Shown here piece by piece: positions 1 to 9,812 of a DNA stretch of 64,000 nucleotides. A program made the translations under genes and the position numbers. Within the stretch, counting starts at the first letter, position 1, and each line of letters opens with the position of its first letter. Below the pieces are notes generated by a model, which saw only the letters and a program-made list of their open reading frames with translations, ran no database searches and had not been told where the DNA came from. The DNA is from Methylopila capsulata (GTDB taxonomy: Bacteria > Pseudomonadota > Alphaproteobacteria > Rhizobiales > Methylopilaceae). Location: NCBI RefSeq assembly GCF_016907975.1, contig NZ_JAFBCY010000001.1:124001-188000 (forward strand), in the 5' to 3' direction.

Positions 1-730
1 GAACTGGAAGACCATCTCCGGCTCGATCCAGCGTCTCCGCAAGCTCGAAGAGATGCTCTCCGGCGAGGCCCAGGGCTTCACCAAGAAGGAGCGTCTGACG
101 CTGTCGCGCGAGCGCGACAAGCTCGAGAAGACGCTCGGCGGCATCAAGGACATGGGCGGCCTGCCGAACCTGATCTTCGTGATCGACACCAACAAGGAGC
201 AGATCGCGGTGCAGGAGGCTCGTCGCCTCGGCATTCCGGTCGCGGCCATCCTCGACACCAACTCGGACCCCGAGGGCATCACTTATCCGATCCCGGGCAA
301 CGACGACGCCGGCCGCGCGCTCGCGCTCTACGGCGACCTGATCGCCCGCGCCGCCCTTGACGGCATCGGCCGTGGCCAGGGCGACCTCGGCGTCGACCTC
401 GGCGCCCAGGAAGAGCCGCTCGTCGAGGAGCTGCCGGCCGAGGAGGCCCCTGCGGCCGCCGCGACCGAAGAGGTCGAGGCTCCCGTCGAGGCGTTCGAGC
501 TGCTCGCCGCCCCGCGCGGCGCGCCCGACGATCTCGCCAAGCTGTCCGGCGTCGGCCCGCAGCTCGAGCAGAAGCTGAACGAGTACGGCGTCTATCACTA
601 CTGGCAGATCGCCGCGATGAACCCGACCGACGTGGCCAAGGCCGACGCCGACCTGAAGCTCAACGGTCGCTTCGACCGCGAGGGCTGGGTCGCGCAGGCC
701 CGCGAGCTGCTCGCCGGCCTCGCCGCGTAA
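1..730 (+). CDS. rpsB: 30S ribosomal protein S2 (5' end outside window)
   Basis: Small-subunit ribosomal protein S2. The reading frame is open from base 2, so the gene starts left of the window; about 242 residues are visible. The first visible residues ([19 protein letters not shown]) and the later [20 protein letters not shown] and [14 protein letters not shown] stretches are typical of S2. After the S2 core there is an acidic, Ala/Glu/Pro-rich linker. A C-terminal helix-hairpin-helix-like domain of about 65 residues follows, with [20 protein letters not shown] as its core. This extension resembles the domain known at the C-terminus of alphaproteobacterial L21 and NuoE proteins. tsf follows after 104 bases that hold two hairpins. 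Confidence 0.97.
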   Translation, partial: NWKTISGSIQRLRKLEEMLSGEAQGFTKKERLTLSRERDKLEKTLGGIKDMGGLPNLIFVIDTNKEQIAVQEARRLGIPVAAILDTNSDPEGITYPIPGNDDAGRALALYGDLIARAALDGIGRGQGDLGVDLGAQEEPLVEELPAEEAPAAAATEEVEAPVEAFELLAAPRGAPDDLAKLSGVGPQLEQKLNEYGVYHYWQIAAMNPTDVAKADADLKLNGRFDREGWVAQARELLAGLAA

Positions 731-747
731 CGCCCGAGCTTCAGAAC

Positions 748-775
748 GCCCGCGGGTCCTCGTGATCCCGCGGGC
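748..775 (+). terminator. hairpin in rpsB-tsf spacer (1 of 2)
   Basis: A perfect 9-bp inverted repeat, GCCCGCGGG (748-756) and CCCGCGGGC (767-775), encloses a 10-base loop. There is no T-run after it, so it is more likely a partial terminator, attenuator or processing site between rpsB and tsf than a full intrinsic terminator. Confidence 0.5.
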
Positions 776-794
776 CTCGCCTGACCCTAATCTT

Positions 795-816
795 CGCCGC
801 CCTTCGCAGGGCGGCG
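795..816 (+). terminator. hairpin in rpsB-tsf spacer (2 of 2), just before tsf
   Basis: A perfect 9-bp inverted repeat, CGCCGCCCT (795-803) and AGGGCGGCG (808-816), has a 4-base TCGC loop. It ends 18 bases before the tsf start codon and just upstream of its AGAGGA ribosome-binding site. A structure here could set the ratio of EF-Ts to S2; there is no T-run. Confidence 0.45.
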
Positions 817-834
817 CACGTTTCAGAGGATGAC

Positions 835-1761
835 ATGGCCAACATCACCGCAGCCATGGTGAAGGAGCTTCGCGAGAAGACCGGCGCCGGCATGATGGAC
901 TGCAAGAACGCGCTCTCCGAGGTCGAAGGCGACATCGAGGCCGCGTTCGACTGGCTGCGCAAGAAGGGCCTCGCGAAGGCCGCGAAGAAGGCCGGCCGGG
1001 TCGCGGCCGAGGGTCTCGTCGCGCTCGCCGTAGACGGCGCCAAGGGCGTCGCGGTCGAGGTGAACGCCGAGACCGACTTCGTCGCCCGCAACGTCGAGTT
1101 CCAGGAGATGGTCTCGACCGTCGCGACCGTCGCCCTGACCGCCGGCGCGGACGTCCCCACGATCGAAGCCGCGGGTTATCCCGGCGGCGGCACGGTGGCG
1201 GAGAAGATCCAGTCGACCATCGCTCGGATCGGCGAGAACATGACGCTCCGTCGCGCGTCCGAGCTGTCGGTCTCGAAGGGCGTGATCGGCGGCTACGTCC
1301 ACGGCCAGGTCGCGCCGAACCTCGGCAAGATCGCGGTGCTCGTCGCGCTCGAGTCCGAGGGCAAGACCGACGTGCTGGCGGCGCTTGGCCGGCAGATCGC
1401 GATGCATGTGGCGGCGACCAACCCGCAGGGCCTCGACGCGGCCTCGATCGATCCCGCGATCGTCGAGCGTGAGAAGGCGGTGCTGGGCGACAAGGCCCGC
1501 GAAGGCGGCAAGCCCGAGCACGTCATCGAGAAGATCGTCGAGAGCGGCATCAAGACCTTCTACAAGGAGGCCACTCTCCTCGAGCAGCCCTTCGTGCACG
1601 ACGGCTCCAAGACCGTCGCGCAGGCCGTCAAGGCGGCCGAGGCCGACGCCGGCGCGCCGATCAAGCTGACGGGCTTCGTCCGTCTGGCGCTCGGCGAGGG
1701 CGTCGAGAAGGAAGAGAACGACTTCGCGGCCGAGGTCGCGGCCGCGGCCGGCACGCGCTGA
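835..1761 (+). CDS. tsf: translation elongation factor Ts
   Basis: Guanine-nucleotide exchange factor that reloads EF-Tu with GTP in the cytoplasm. The 308-residue length is normal. The N-terminal UBA-like domain (residues 1-50) carries [19 protein letters not shown], and the TDFVARN motif of the core follows around residue 80. The ATG is preceded by AGAGGA with good spacing. It lies downstream of rpsB, as in most bacteria, with two hairpins in between. pyrH starts 8 bases after its stop, so tsf and pyrH are probably cotranscribed. Confidence 0.98.
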   Translation: MANITAAMVKELREKTGAGMMDCKNALSEVEGDIEAAFDWLRKKGLAKAAKKAGRVAAEGLVALAVDGAKGVAVEVNAETDFVARNVEFQEMVSTVATVALTAGADVPTIEAAGYPGGGTVAEKIQSTIARIGENMTLRRASELSVSKGVIGGYVHGQVAPNLGKIAVLVALESEGKTDVLAALGRQIAMHVAATNPQGLDAASIDPAIVEREKAVLGDKAREGGKPEHVIEKIVESGIKTFYKEATLLEQPFVHDGSKTVAQAVKAAEADAGAPIKLTGFVRLALGEGVEKEENDFAAEVAAAAGTR

Positions 1762-1769
1762 CGTCCGCG

Positions 1770-2495
1770 ATGACGGGACGGCCGGAGCCGATCTACAAAC
1801 GGGTGCTCGTCAAGGTCTCGGGCGAGGCCTTGATGGGTCCCGACGCCTTCGGCCTGCACCAGCCGACCGTCGACCGCATCGCCGCCGACATCGCCGCGAC
1901 CCACTCCCTCGGAGTGGAGGTCGCGGTGGTCGTCGGCGGGGGCAACATCTTCCGCGGCGTGCAGGTGTCGTCCCAGGGCGTCGACCGCGCGACCGGCGAC
2001 TACATGGGCATGCTCGCGACCGTGATGAACGGCCTCGCGCTGTCGGCCGCGATCACCCGCCAGGGCACCCAGGCCCGGGTGCTCTCGGCGCTCGACATGC
2101 CGGCGGTGTGCGAGACCTACACGCGGCCTCGCGCGCTGGCCCATCTCGACCGGGGCCGGGTGGTGGTGTTCGCCGCCGGGACCGGCAACCCCTTCTTCAC
2201 GACCGACACCGCGGCGGCGCTGCGCGCGATCGAGACCGGTTGCGAGGCGCTGCTGAAGGCCACGCAGGTCGACGGCATCTACACCGCCGATCCGAAGAAG
2301 GACCCGACGGCGACCCGGTTCGACCGCCTGACCCACGACGACGTCCTGCACCGGGACCTCAAGGTCATGGACGCCGCGGCCTTCGCGCTTGCGCGCGAGA
2401 ACGCGCTTCCGGTAATCGTCTTCTCCATTCACGAGCCCGGGTCGATCTCGGCCGTCGTGTGCGGCGAAGGACGCGCCACCACCGTGGCGAGCTGA
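1770..2495 (+). CDS. pyrH: UMP kinase (uridylate kinase)
   Basis: Phosphorylates UMP to UDP with ATP, a step in pyrimidine nucleotide synthesis. The 241 residues have the amino-acid-kinase fold: KVSGEALMG near residue 14, [10 protein letters not shown] near residue 55, the [19 protein letters not shown] motif around residue 140 and [16 protein letters not shown] near 165. It starts 8 bases after tsf and is followed after 40 bases by frr. This is the usual tsf-pyrH-frr order. Confidence 0.98.
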   Translation: MTGRPEPIYKRVLVKVSGEALMGPDAFGLHQPTVDRIAADIAATHSLGVEVAVVVGGGNIFRGVQVSSQGVDRATGDYMGMLATVMNGLALSAAITRQGTQARVLSALDMPAVCETYTRPRALAHLDRGRVVVFAAGTGNPFFTTDTAAALRAIETGCEALLKATQVDGIYTADPKKDPTATRFDRLTHDDVLHRDLKVMDAAAFALARENALPVIVFSIHEPGSISAVVCGEGRATTVAS

Positions 2496-2535
2496 GAGGC
2501 GGACGAACCGCCCGAACCTCAAGGACCTTCATCCC

Positions 2536-3096
2536 ATGTCCGGATCCTTCGACCTCGACGATATCAAGCGCCGCATGCAGGGCGCCGTGGCCTCGCTCAA
2601 GAGCGACCTCGCGGGCCTGCGTACCGGCCGCGCCTCCTCCAGCCTGCTCGACCCGGTGGTCGTCGTCGCCTACGGCGCCGAGATGCCGCTCAACCAGGTC
2701 GCGACCGTGAGCGTGCCCGAGGCGCGCATGCTGAACGTCCAGGTGTGGGACCGCTCCATGACCGGAGCGGTCGAGAAGGCGATCCGGGAGGCCAACCTCG
2801 GCCTCAACCCGATCGGCGAAGGCCAGCTGCTGCGCATTCCGCTGCCGGAGCTCAACGCCGAGCGCCGCAAGGAGCTCGTGAAGGTCGCGCACAAATACGC
2901 CGAAGCCTCCCGCGTCGCCGTGCGCCACGTGCGCCGCGACGGCCTCGACACGCTGAAGAAGGCGGAGAAGGACGGCGAGATCAGCGAGGACGATCAGGTC
3001 CGCCTCGCCGAGCAGGTGCAGAAGGCGACCGACGCGGCCATCGTCGAGGTGGACCAGGCGGTGGCGGCGAAGGAAAAGGACATCATGCAGGTCTGA
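2536..3096 (+). CDS. frr: ribosome recycling factor
   Basis: Splits post-termination ribosomes together with EF-G. The 186 residues match the family length of about 185. Recognisable stretches are [19 protein letters not shown] near residue 25, INPEG-region equivalents ([20 protein letters not shown]) near 95 and [16 protein letters not shown] near 128. It lies between pyrH and uppS in the conserved alphaproteobacterial order. Confidence 0.98.
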   Translation: MSGSFDLDDIKRRMQGAVASLKSDLAGLRTGRASSSLLDPVVVVAYGAEMPLNQVATVSVPEARMLNVQVWDRSMTGAVEKAIREANLGLNPIGEGQLLRIPLPELNAERRKELVKVAHKYAEASRVAVRHVRRDGLDTLKKAEKDGEISEDDQVRLAEQVQKATDAAIVEVDQAVAAKEKDIMQV

Positions 3097-3159
3097 CGCC
3101 GCGCGCCGCGAGAGCGCGTCGTCGTTTTTCCTCGAACGATCCGGGCGCCGAGCGCGATC

Positions 3160-3918
3160 ATGTCGACCGATATGCCCAGATGGACTGAAGCCGATGAGGG
3201 CGCCGGCGCCCCACGGCACGTCGCGATCATCATGGACGGCAACGGTCGCTGGGCCGCCGCCCGCGGCCTCCCGCGCGCCGAAGGCCACCGCCGCGGCGTC
3301 GAGGCGCTCCGCAAGGCCGTGCGCTCCGCCGGCGAGCTCGGCGTCCGCTACCTCACGCTCTATAGCTTCTCCTCCGAAAACTGGTCGCGCCCCGAGGACG
3401 AGGTCTCCGACCTCATGAACCTGCTGCGCCTGTTCGTGCGCCGCGACCTCTCCGAGCTTCACCGCTCCAACGTCCGCGTGCGCGTCATCGGCGAGCGGAC
3501 GGGCCTCGCCCCGGACATCGCCGGCCTGCTCGACGAAGCGGAGGGGCTCACCCGGACGAACGACGGGCTGACACTCGTGGTGGCCTTCAACTATGGCGGC
3601 CGGCAGGAGATCGTCGCCGCCGTGCGCCGGATCGCCGAGGCCGCCCGCGCGGGCGCGCTCGATCCGACGTCGATCGACCTGCAGACGATCGCCGCGAATC
3701 TCCACACCGCCGACATCCCGGACCCCGACCTCGTCATCCGCACCAGCGGCGAGCAGCGGATCTCGAACTTCCTGCTCTGGCAGTCGGCCTATTCCGAATA
3801 CGTCTTCCTGCCGCAGCATTGGCCCGATTTCGACCGGGCGGCGTTCGACGCCGCGATCGCGAGCTTCCGCTCGCGCGAGCGCCGCTATGGCGGCCGCGCC
3901 GCGCGGGTGGACGCGTGA
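3160..3918 (+). CDS. uppS: isoprenyl transferase (undecaprenyl diphosphate synthase type)
   Basis: Cis-prenyltransferase that extends farnesyl diphosphate with isopentenyl diphosphate to the C55 carrier needed for peptidoglycan and for the surface polysaccharides encoded later in this window. The 252 residues contain [20 protein letters not shown] (catalytic Asp at about 26), [13 protein letters not shown] near 70, and the C-terminal [20 protein letters not shown] and [13 protein letters not shown] signatures. An ATG at 3172 is an alternative start. Its TGA stop overlaps the GTG start of cdsA. Confidence 0.97.
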   Translation: MSTDMPRWTEADEGAGAPRHVAIIMDGNGRWAAARGLPRAEGHRRGVEALRKAVRSAGELGVRYLTLYSFSSENWSRPEDEVSDLMNLLRLFVRRDLSELHRSNVRVRVIGERTGLAPDIAGLLDEAEGLTRTNDGLTLVVAFNYGGRQEIVAAVRRIAEAARAGALDPTSIDLQTIAANLHTADIPDPDLVIRTSGEQRISNFLLWQSAYSEYVFLPQHWPDFDRAAFDAAIASFRSRERRYGGRAARVDA

Positions 3919-4772
3919 ACGTCGCCGTCGCTCCGGGCCCGAGGCGCTCGTCGGAACTCGCTCTGAGGATCGTCTCCGGCGCCGTCATGGCGGCGGCTGC
4001 GCTGGCCGTGGCCTGGCTCGGCGGTCCCCTTTTCGGCCTGTTCTGGACCCTGATCGGCGTCGCCGTCGGCGTCGAATGGGCCTGGCTCGCGACGCCCGGT
4101 CCGAAAGCGCGCCGCAACACCGCGGCGATCGTCGCGGTCACGCTCGGCGCCGCCGGCGCGCTGTTCAGCGTCGGCAGCCTGTTGCTGTTCGACTACGGAC
4201 TGACCCTGCCGCTGATCGTTCTCGGCGGGCTCGCCGCGGCGTTCGTGGCGCGACCGGCGCATCTCGCAGGCGTCGCCGCGCCCTACGGGGCGGCGACTTT
4301 CCTCGGCGTCATCCTGCTCCGGCAGGATCCCTCCGACGGCCTGCTCGCCACGCTCTGGCTGTTCGCAGCGGTCTGGGGCGCGGACATCGGCGCCTTCGCG
4401 ACCGGCCGCACGCTGGGCGGCCCGAAGCTCGCGCCGGCGCTGTCGCCGAAGAAGACCTGGTCCGGCGCGATCGGCGGCGCCGTCATAGGAACCGGAGCGA
4501 GCCTCCTGGTGGCGCGCCTCGGCGGCGTCGAGACGCTCGGCCCTCTGGTCGTGCTCGGCTTTCTCGCGACGGTCGCGACGGTGATCGGCGATCTGTTCGA
4601 ATCCGCGATGAAGCGGCGCTTCGGCGCCAAGGATTCGGGGCGGATCATCCCCGGCCATGGCGGGCTGATGGACCGCATGGACGGCTTCCTCGTCGCGGCG
4701 ACGCTCGCAGCCCTCGTGGGTCTCGCCCGCGGCGGCTTCGACGGCGCGGCGCAGGGCCTGCTGCGATGGTGA
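3915..4772 (+). CDS. cdsA: phosphatidate cytidylyltransferase
   Basis: Integral membrane enzyme that converts phosphatidate and CTP to CDP-diacylglycerol. The chosen GTG at 3915 overlaps the uppS stop (GTGA) and gives 285 residues, the normal family size. An upstream in-frame ATG at 3819 would add unrelated arginine-rich sequence encoded inside uppS. Several hydrophobic helices are present. The C-terminal CdsA signature is clear around residues 215-255 ([20 protein letters not shown], then [10 protein letters not shown]). dxr follows after 7 bases. Confidence 0.96.
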   Translation: MNVAVAPGPRRSSELALRIVSGAVMAAAALAVAWLGGPLFGLFWTLIGVAVGVEWAWLATPGPKARRNTAAIVAVTLGAAGALFSVGSLLLFDYGLTLPLIVLGGLAAAFVARPAHLAGVAAPYGAATFLGVILLRQDPSDGLLATLWLFAAVWGADIGAFATGRTLGGPKLAPALSPKKTWSGAIGGAVIGTGASLLVARLGGVETLGPLVVLGFLATVATVIGDLFESAMKRRFGAKDSGRIIPGHGGLMDRMDGFLVAATLAALVGLARGGFDGAAQGLLRW

Positions 4773-4779
4773 GCCGCGA

Positions 4780-5973
4780 ATGACCGGCGCGCCCCGGCGC
4801 AGGGTCACCGTGCTCGGCGCCACCGGCTCCGTCGGGCTCGCGACGGTCGACCTGCTCGAACGTCATGCGTCGCTGTTCGCGGTCGAGGCGGTCGTCGCGA
4901 ACAGCGACGCGGCCGGGCTCGCGGCTGTGGCCCGAAGGCTCAACGCGCGGCGCGCGGTGGTGTCGGACGCCTCCGCGGGGCCAGCGCTGGCTGCGGCGCT
5001 CGAAGGGTCCGGCGTCGCGACGTCCGCAGGCGCCGAGGCCGCCGTCGAGGCGGCGGCGCTGCCCGTCGACTGGACCATGGCCGCGATCTCCGGCGCGGCC
5101 GGCCTCGCCCCCACCATCGCCGCCGTGCGGCAGGGCGGCGCGGTCGCGCTCGCCACCAAGGAATGCCTCGTCTGCGCGGGCGCGGCCTTCATGCGCGAGG
5201 TCGCGACCGCCGGCGCGACGCTGCTGCCGGTCGACAGCGAGCACAACGCTCTGCTGCAGGCGCTTGGCGGCCAGAGCGTCGACGACGTCGAACGCATGAC
5301 GCTGACGGCCTCGGGCGGCCCGTTCCGCACATGGGAGGCGGAGCGCATCGCCCGCGCACGCCCCGAGGACGCGCTGCGGCACCCCACCTGGTCCATGGGC
5401 GCGAAGATCACGATCGATTCCGCGACCCTGATGAACAAGGGCCTTGAACTGATCGAAGCCCACCATCTGTTCGCGATCGACGCCGAACGGCTCGACGTGG
5501 TGGTCCATCCGCAGTCTGTGATCCACGGCCTCGTCACCTTCCGCGACGGCGCGGTGACCGCAGGCCTCGCCGCGGCCGACATGCGGGTTCCGATCGCGCA
5601 TGCTCTCGGCCACCCGCAGCGTCTGGCTACGCCGGCCGCTCGGCTCGATCTCGCCCGCATCGGAAGCCTCACCTTCGAAGCGCCTGACATGGGCCGATTC
5701 CCCGCGCTCCGTCTGGCGCGCGAGGCGCTGGCGGCCGGGGGCGCCGCCGCGACCGTGCTCAACGCCGCGAACGAAGTGGCTGTGGCGGCTTTTCTCGCCC
5801 GCGAGATCGGCTTCGGCGACATTCCGCGCCTCGTGGAAGACTCGCTCGAGGCTGCGGATCGGCAGGGGCTGACCGCAGCGCCGGAGACCATCGCGGAGGC
5901 GATCGACCTCGACGTCGAGATTCGCAGCCTCGCATCGGGGCGCTTGCCAGAAGCCCGTCTTCGGGCGCACTAA
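4780..5973 (+). CDS. dxr: 1-deoxy-D-xylulose-5-phosphate reductoisomerase
   Basis: Converts DXP to methylerythritol 4-phosphate with NADPH, the committed step of the MEP isoprenoid pathway. The 397 residues include the N-terminal dinucleotide motif VLGATGSVGLATVDLL, the substrate and metal region VDSEHNALLQAL near residue 150, MTLTASGGPFR near 175 and ATLMNKGLELIEAHHLF near 215. It sits between cdsA and rseP, as in many alphaproteobacteria. Confidence 0.98.
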   Translation: MTGAPRRRVTVLGATGSVGLATVDLLERHASLFAVEAVVANSDAAGLAAVARRLNARRAVVSDASAGPALAAALEGSGVATSAGAEAAVEAAALPVDWTMAAISGAAGLAPTIAAVRQGGAVALATKECLVCAGAAFMREVATAGATLLPVDSEHNALLQALGGQSVDDVERMTLTASGGPFRTWEAERIARARPEDALRHPTWSMGAKITIDSATLMNKGLELIEAHHLFAIDAERLDVVVHPQSVIHGLVTFRDGAVTAGLAAADMRVPIAHALGHPQRLATPAARLDLARIGSLTFEAPDMGRFPALRLAREALAAGGAAATVLNAANEVAVAAFLAREIGFGDIPRLVEDSLEAADRQGLTAAPETIAEAIDLDVEIRSLASGRLPEARLRAH

Positions 5974-6025
5974 AGGGGCAGGGGCGCGCGCGGTTACGGC
6001 GCGGGTCGGGGGTCTAGGGGATCCG

Positions 6026-7174
6026 ATGACGTTTCTGAACGAGATGCTCGGCGCGGGCTCGGCCACGCTCGGCTACATCATTCCCTTCCTCTTCGTGCTG
6101 ACGCTCGTCATCTTTTTTCACGAGCTCGGCCATTTCCTGGTCGCGCGCTGGACCGGAGTGAAGGTGCTCGCCTTCTCGCTCGGATTCGGCCCTGAGATCG
6201 TGGGCTTCAACGACCGGCGCGGCACGCGCTGGCGCCTCGCGGCGATTCCGCTCGGCGGCTACGTGCGCTTCGCCGGCGACGAGAACGCGGCGAGCGCCCC
6301 GGACGTCGACGCGCTCGAGCGCATGACGCCGGACGAGCGGCGCGGCAGCTTCTTCTTCGCGCCGCTGCCCGCCCGCGCCGCCATCGTGGCCGCGGGGCCG
6401 ATCGCGAACTTCCTGCTCGCGATCGTCATCTTCGCCTGCGTCTTCATGACGGTCGGGCGCCCGGCGACCGACGCCCTGGTCGATCAGGTGGAGCCGGGAA
6501 GCGCCGCCGCCGAGGCCGGCCTCATCGCGGGCGACCTCGTGACTGCGATCGACGGCCAGAAGATTCGTTCGTTCAGCGACATGCAGCGCATCGTGAGCGT
6601 CAGCGCCGAGCGGCCGCTCACGCTGACGGTCGAGCGCGGGGAGAGCGAACTGTCGCTCACCGCCACGCCGCGCCAGCGGGAGCTGACCGACAATTTCGGC
6701 AACAAGCAGCGCGTCGGCGTGCTGGGCGTCACCCGCTCCACCACCCCCGGCAACGTCCGCTACGAGACCTTCGGTCCGATCGAAGCGGTGACCGAGGGCG
6801 CGAAAGAGACGTGGTTCGTCGTCGAGCACACCGGCCGGTATCTCGGCCGGATGGTGATCGGCCGGGAATCGACCGACCAGATCGGCGGTCCGATCCGGAT
6901 CGCCAAGACCTCGGGCGACGTCGCGACGCTCGGCTTCGTCGCGCTGATCAACCTCGCCGCGATCCTCTCGGTGTCGATCGGGCTGTTGAACCTGCTGCCG
7001 ATTCCGATGCTCGACGGCGGGCACCTGCTGTTCTACGCCGTCGAGGCGCTGCGCGGGCGGCCGCTCGGCGCGCGCGCGCAGGAGATGGGAATGCGCGTCG
7101 GCCTCGCCTTCGTGCTGATGCTGATGATCTTCGCGACGTGGAACGACATCGTTCATCTTTCGTCGTTAGGCTGA
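6026..7174 (+). CDS. rseP: site-2 intramembrane zinc metalloprotease RseP
   Basis: Inner-membrane protease of the M50 family that cleaves anti-sigma factors and signal-peptide remnants. The 382 residues have the HELGH zinc motif in the first membrane helix (His32, Glu33, His36). A PDZ domain with VEPGSAAAEAGLIAGDLV follows around residues 150-225. The second metal-ligand motif, LLPIPMLDGGHLLFY, is near residue 325. It lies directly upstream of bamA, a common envelope-stress arrangement. Confidence 0.97.
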   Translation: MTFLNEMLGAGSATLGYIIPFLFVLTLVIFFHELGHFLVARWTGVKVLAFSLGFGPEIVGFNDRRGTRWRLAAIPLGGYVRFAGDENAASAPDVDALERMTPDERRGSFFFAPLPARAAIVAAGPIANFLLAIVIFACVFMTVGRPATDALVDQVEPGSAAAEAGLIAGDLVTAIDGQKIRSFSDMQRIVSVSAERPLTLTVERGESELSLTATPRQRELTDNFGNKQRVGVLGVTRSTTPGNVRYETFGPIEAVTEGAKETWFVVEHTGRYLGRMVIGRESTDQIGGPIRIAKTSGDVATLGFVALINLAAILSVSIGLLNLLPIPMLDGGHLLFYAVEALRGRPLGARAQEMGMRVGLAFVLMLMIFATWNDIVHLSSLG

Positions 7175-7350
7175 ATTCCAACTGGGCGTGTCTGTGCCGC
7201 AACGGCGCCTGTGAAACGTCGAACCTGTGTCGAGTAGCGAGTTTGCACGTGCGTAAAAGTTCGATAGAAGCGATCGGCGTCGCACCCAGGAATCCTTTGG
7301 GCTTTCAGGGTTGCGAGCGTCCGTTCAACGGCACGAGGGCCCGTCACCCC

Positions 7351-9732
7351 ATGAAGCGTATGGTTCGAGTAGTCGGGCGCCTTGCAGTCGCATCCTCGGT
7401 CGCCGTCGGCGCCGTGGCCGCCGGCACGGGCTTCTGGATGGCCAGCGTCACCGAAGCGCAGGCGCAGCGCGCCAGCAGCATCACGGTGCGCGGCAACCAG
7501 CGCGTCGACGCCGAGACGGTGCGCTCCTACTTCACCGGAGGCCCGCTCGATCAGGCGAAGATCGACGAGGGCATCCGCGGGCTTTACGCGAGCGGTCTGT
7601 TCTCGGACGTGCGCGTCACCCGTTCGGGCGGCGGCATCGTCGTCAGCGTGAACGAGAACCAGGTCATCAACCGCGTCGCCTTCGAGGGCAACTCGAAGGT
7701 CAAGGACGCGGTGCTGACGGCCGAGATCCAGTCCAAGGCGCGCGGGCCGTTCAACCCGGCGCTGGTCCAGGCCGACACCCAGCGCATCTCCGAGATCTAC
7801 CGTCGCTCCGGCCGCTATGAGGCGACCGTCGAGGCGAAGACCATCGCCCAGCCGAACGGCCGCGTCGATCTCGTGTTCGAGATCAACGAAGGCGGCAAGA
7901 CCTCGATCTCCTCGATCGAGTTCGAGGGCAACCAGGCCTATTCCGACGGCACGCTGCGCGACCAGATGACGACCACCGAGTCGAACTGGCTGAGCTGGAT
8001 CAAGACCTCCGACGTCTACGACCCCGACCGCATCAACGCCGACCTCGAGCTCATCCGCCGGTTCTACCTGAACCACGGCTACGCCGACTTCCGCGTGGTC
8101 TCCGCGCGGGCCGATCTCGACAAGACGAAGAACGCCTTCGTCATCAACATCGTCGTCGACGAAGGTCAGCCCTACCGGTTCGGCGCGGTCAATGTGGAGT
8201 CGAGCGTCGCCGAAGTCGACGCCTCGACCCTGCGCGGAAAGGTGGTGTCGTCCGAGGGCTCGACCTACAGCTCGCAGGACGTGGACAAGTCGGTCGAAGC
8301 GGTGTCGCTCGATCTGGCGAGCCGCGGCTACGCCTTCGCGCAGGTTCGCCCGCGCGCCGACCGCAACCTCGAGACCCGCACCATCAACCTCACCTACGTG
8401 GTGGAAGAGGGCGCGCGCGTCTACGTCGAGCGCATCAACGTGCGCGGCAACACCCGGACCCGCGACTACGTGGTGCGCCGCGAGTTCGATATCGGCGAGG
8501 GCGACGCCTACAACCAGATCTTCATCGACCGCGCGGAGCGCCGCCTGAAGGCGCTCGGCTTCTTCAAGACCGTCCGCATGTCGACCGAGCCCGGCTCCGC
8601 GCCCGACCGCGTGATCGTGAACGTGGACGTCGAGGATCAGCCCACCGGCGAATTCTCGGTGGCCGGCGGCTACTCGACCTCGGACGGCGTCATCGGCGAG
8701 GTCGCGCTCGGCGAGCGCAACTTCCTCGGCCGCGGCCAGTACGCCCGCATCGCAGCGCAGCTCGGCCAGAACGTGCAGGGCTTCGATTTCTCGTTCACCG
8801 AGCCGTACTTCCTCGGCCAGCGTATTTCGGCCGGCATCGACCTCTACGCCAAGGAGCGGGACGAGACCGATTACTCGTCCTACAAGATCGACACCTACGG
8901 CGGCGGCGTGCGCTTCGGCTTCGCGATCACCGACGAGTTCTCGATCGGCACGCGGTACCAGCTTTACCAGCAGGATCTGAGGGTCCCAGATCGTTATAAG
9001 AAGCTCAACGACGATCGCGCGTCCGTGGCCCTTCTGGAAGCGGAGGGCAAGACCTGGACGTCGCTTGCCGGTCTCTCGCTGATCTACAACACGCTCGACG
9101 TGCCGCGTGATCCGACCCAGGGCCTCTACCTCGAGCTCAAAGGCGATGTGGCAGGTCTTGGCGGCGACGCGAAGTTCGTTCGCGGCACCTTTGATGGTCG
9201 CTACTATCACCCGATCTGGAACGAGAACTTCGTCGGCATGCTGCGTGCGCAGGCGGGTCACATCGTGGCCTTCGGCGACGACGACCTGCGGGTGCTCGAC
9301 CACTTCTCGGGCGGTCCCGATCTCGTGCGCGGCTTCGAACCGCAGGGCTTTGGTCCGCGCGACGTGGGCACCAGGGGTCTGACCAACGGTAGCCCGAACG
9401 ACGATCCGCTCGGCGGCACCACCTATTTCGGTGGTTCGGCGGAGGTTCAGTTTCCGATTTTCGGCCTGCCCAAGGAGATCGGCCTGAAGGGTGCGGTCTT
9501 CGCGGACGCCGGCACTGTGTTCGACTACAAGGGTATCAAGCACTTTGAAGTTGAGGACACAAACGTACGCGTGAACAACCAGGACAGCTCGAAGATCCGC
9601 TCGTCCGTCGGCGCTTCGCTGCTCTGGACCTCGCCGCTCGGCCCGATCCGCTTCGACTTCGCCCACGTGCTGAGCAAAGAAAAGTACGACGAGACCCAGT
9701 TCTTCCGGTTCTCGGGCGGCACGCGCTTCTAA
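7351..9732 (+). CDS. bamA: outer membrane protein assembly factor BamA
   Basis: Omp85-family beta-barrel that inserts outer-membrane proteins. The ATG at 7351 is chosen because it opens a signal peptide (MKRMVRVVGRLAVASS to about AQAQR, residues 1-35). The frame is open further upstream, but that sequence overlaps rseP in another frame. The protein is 793 residues. Five POTRA domains span about 38-390, starting with ITVRGNQRVDAETVRSYF. The C-terminal barrel has DLVRGFEPQGFGPRD and ends FFRFSGGTRF with a terminal Phe, the normal Bam recognition signal. A hairpin terminator follows. Confidence 0.98.
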   Translation: MKRMVRVVGRLAVASSVAVGAVAAGTGFWMASVTEAQAQRASSITVRGNQRVDAETVRSYFTGGPLDQAKIDEGIRGLYASGLFSDVRVTRSGGGIVVSVNENQVINRVAFEGNSKVKDAVLTAEIQSKARGPFNPALVQADTQRISEIYRRSGRYEATVEAKTIAQPNGRVDLVFEINEGGKTSISSIEFEGNQAYSDGTLRDQMTTTESNWLSWIKTSDVYDPDRINADLELIRRFYLNHGYADFRVVSARADLDKTKNAFVINIVVDEGQPYRFGAVNVESSVAEVDASTLRGKVVSSEGSTYSSQDVDKSVEAVSLDLASRGYAFAQVRPRADRNLETRTINLTYVVEEGARVYVERINVRGNTRTRDYVVRREFDIGEGDAYNQIFIDRAERRLKALGFFKTVRMSTEPGSAPDRVIVNVDVEDQPTGEFSVAGGYSTSDGVIGEVALGERNFLGRGQYARIAAQLGQNVQGFDFSFTEPYFLGQRISAGIDLYAKERDETDYSSYKIDTYGGGVRFGFAITDEFSIGTRYQLYQQDLRVPDRYKKLNDDRASVALLEAEGKTWTSLAGLSLIYNTLDVPRDPTQGLYLELKGDVAGLGGDAKFVRGTFDGRYYHPIWNENFVGMLRAQAGHIVAFGDDDLRVLDHFSGGPDLVRGFEPQGFGPRDVGTRGLTNGSPNDDPLGGTTYFGGSAEVQFPIFGLPKEIGLKGAVFADAGTVFDYKGIKHFEVEDTNVRVNNQDSSKIRSSVGASLLWTSPLGPIRFDFAHVLSKEKYDETQFFRFSGGTRF

Positions 9733-9760
9733 GCCTTCCGAAGGCGCTCGAAATCCCGTA

Positions 9761-9794
9761 AACGGGCGGCGGACTCATTCGCCGCCCGTTTTCG
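9761..9794 (+). terminator. intrinsic terminator after bamA
   Basis: A perfect 11-bp inverted repeat, AACGGGCGGCG (9761-9771) and CGCCGCCCGTT (9780-9790), with an 8-base loop is followed by TTTTCG. It lies 28 bases after the bamA stop and 18 bases before lpxD. It may reduce readthrough from the bamA transcript into the lpx genes. Confidence 0.75.
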
Positions 9795-9812
9795 CGTCTT
9801 GACGCAGGCCTC

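Noticed and set aside
7153-9666. An 837-codon open frame antisense to bamA
   Set aside because: It mirrors the codon periodicity of a clear bamA gene in GC-rich DNA, has His/Asp/Val-rich low-complexity sequence and no recognisable domain.
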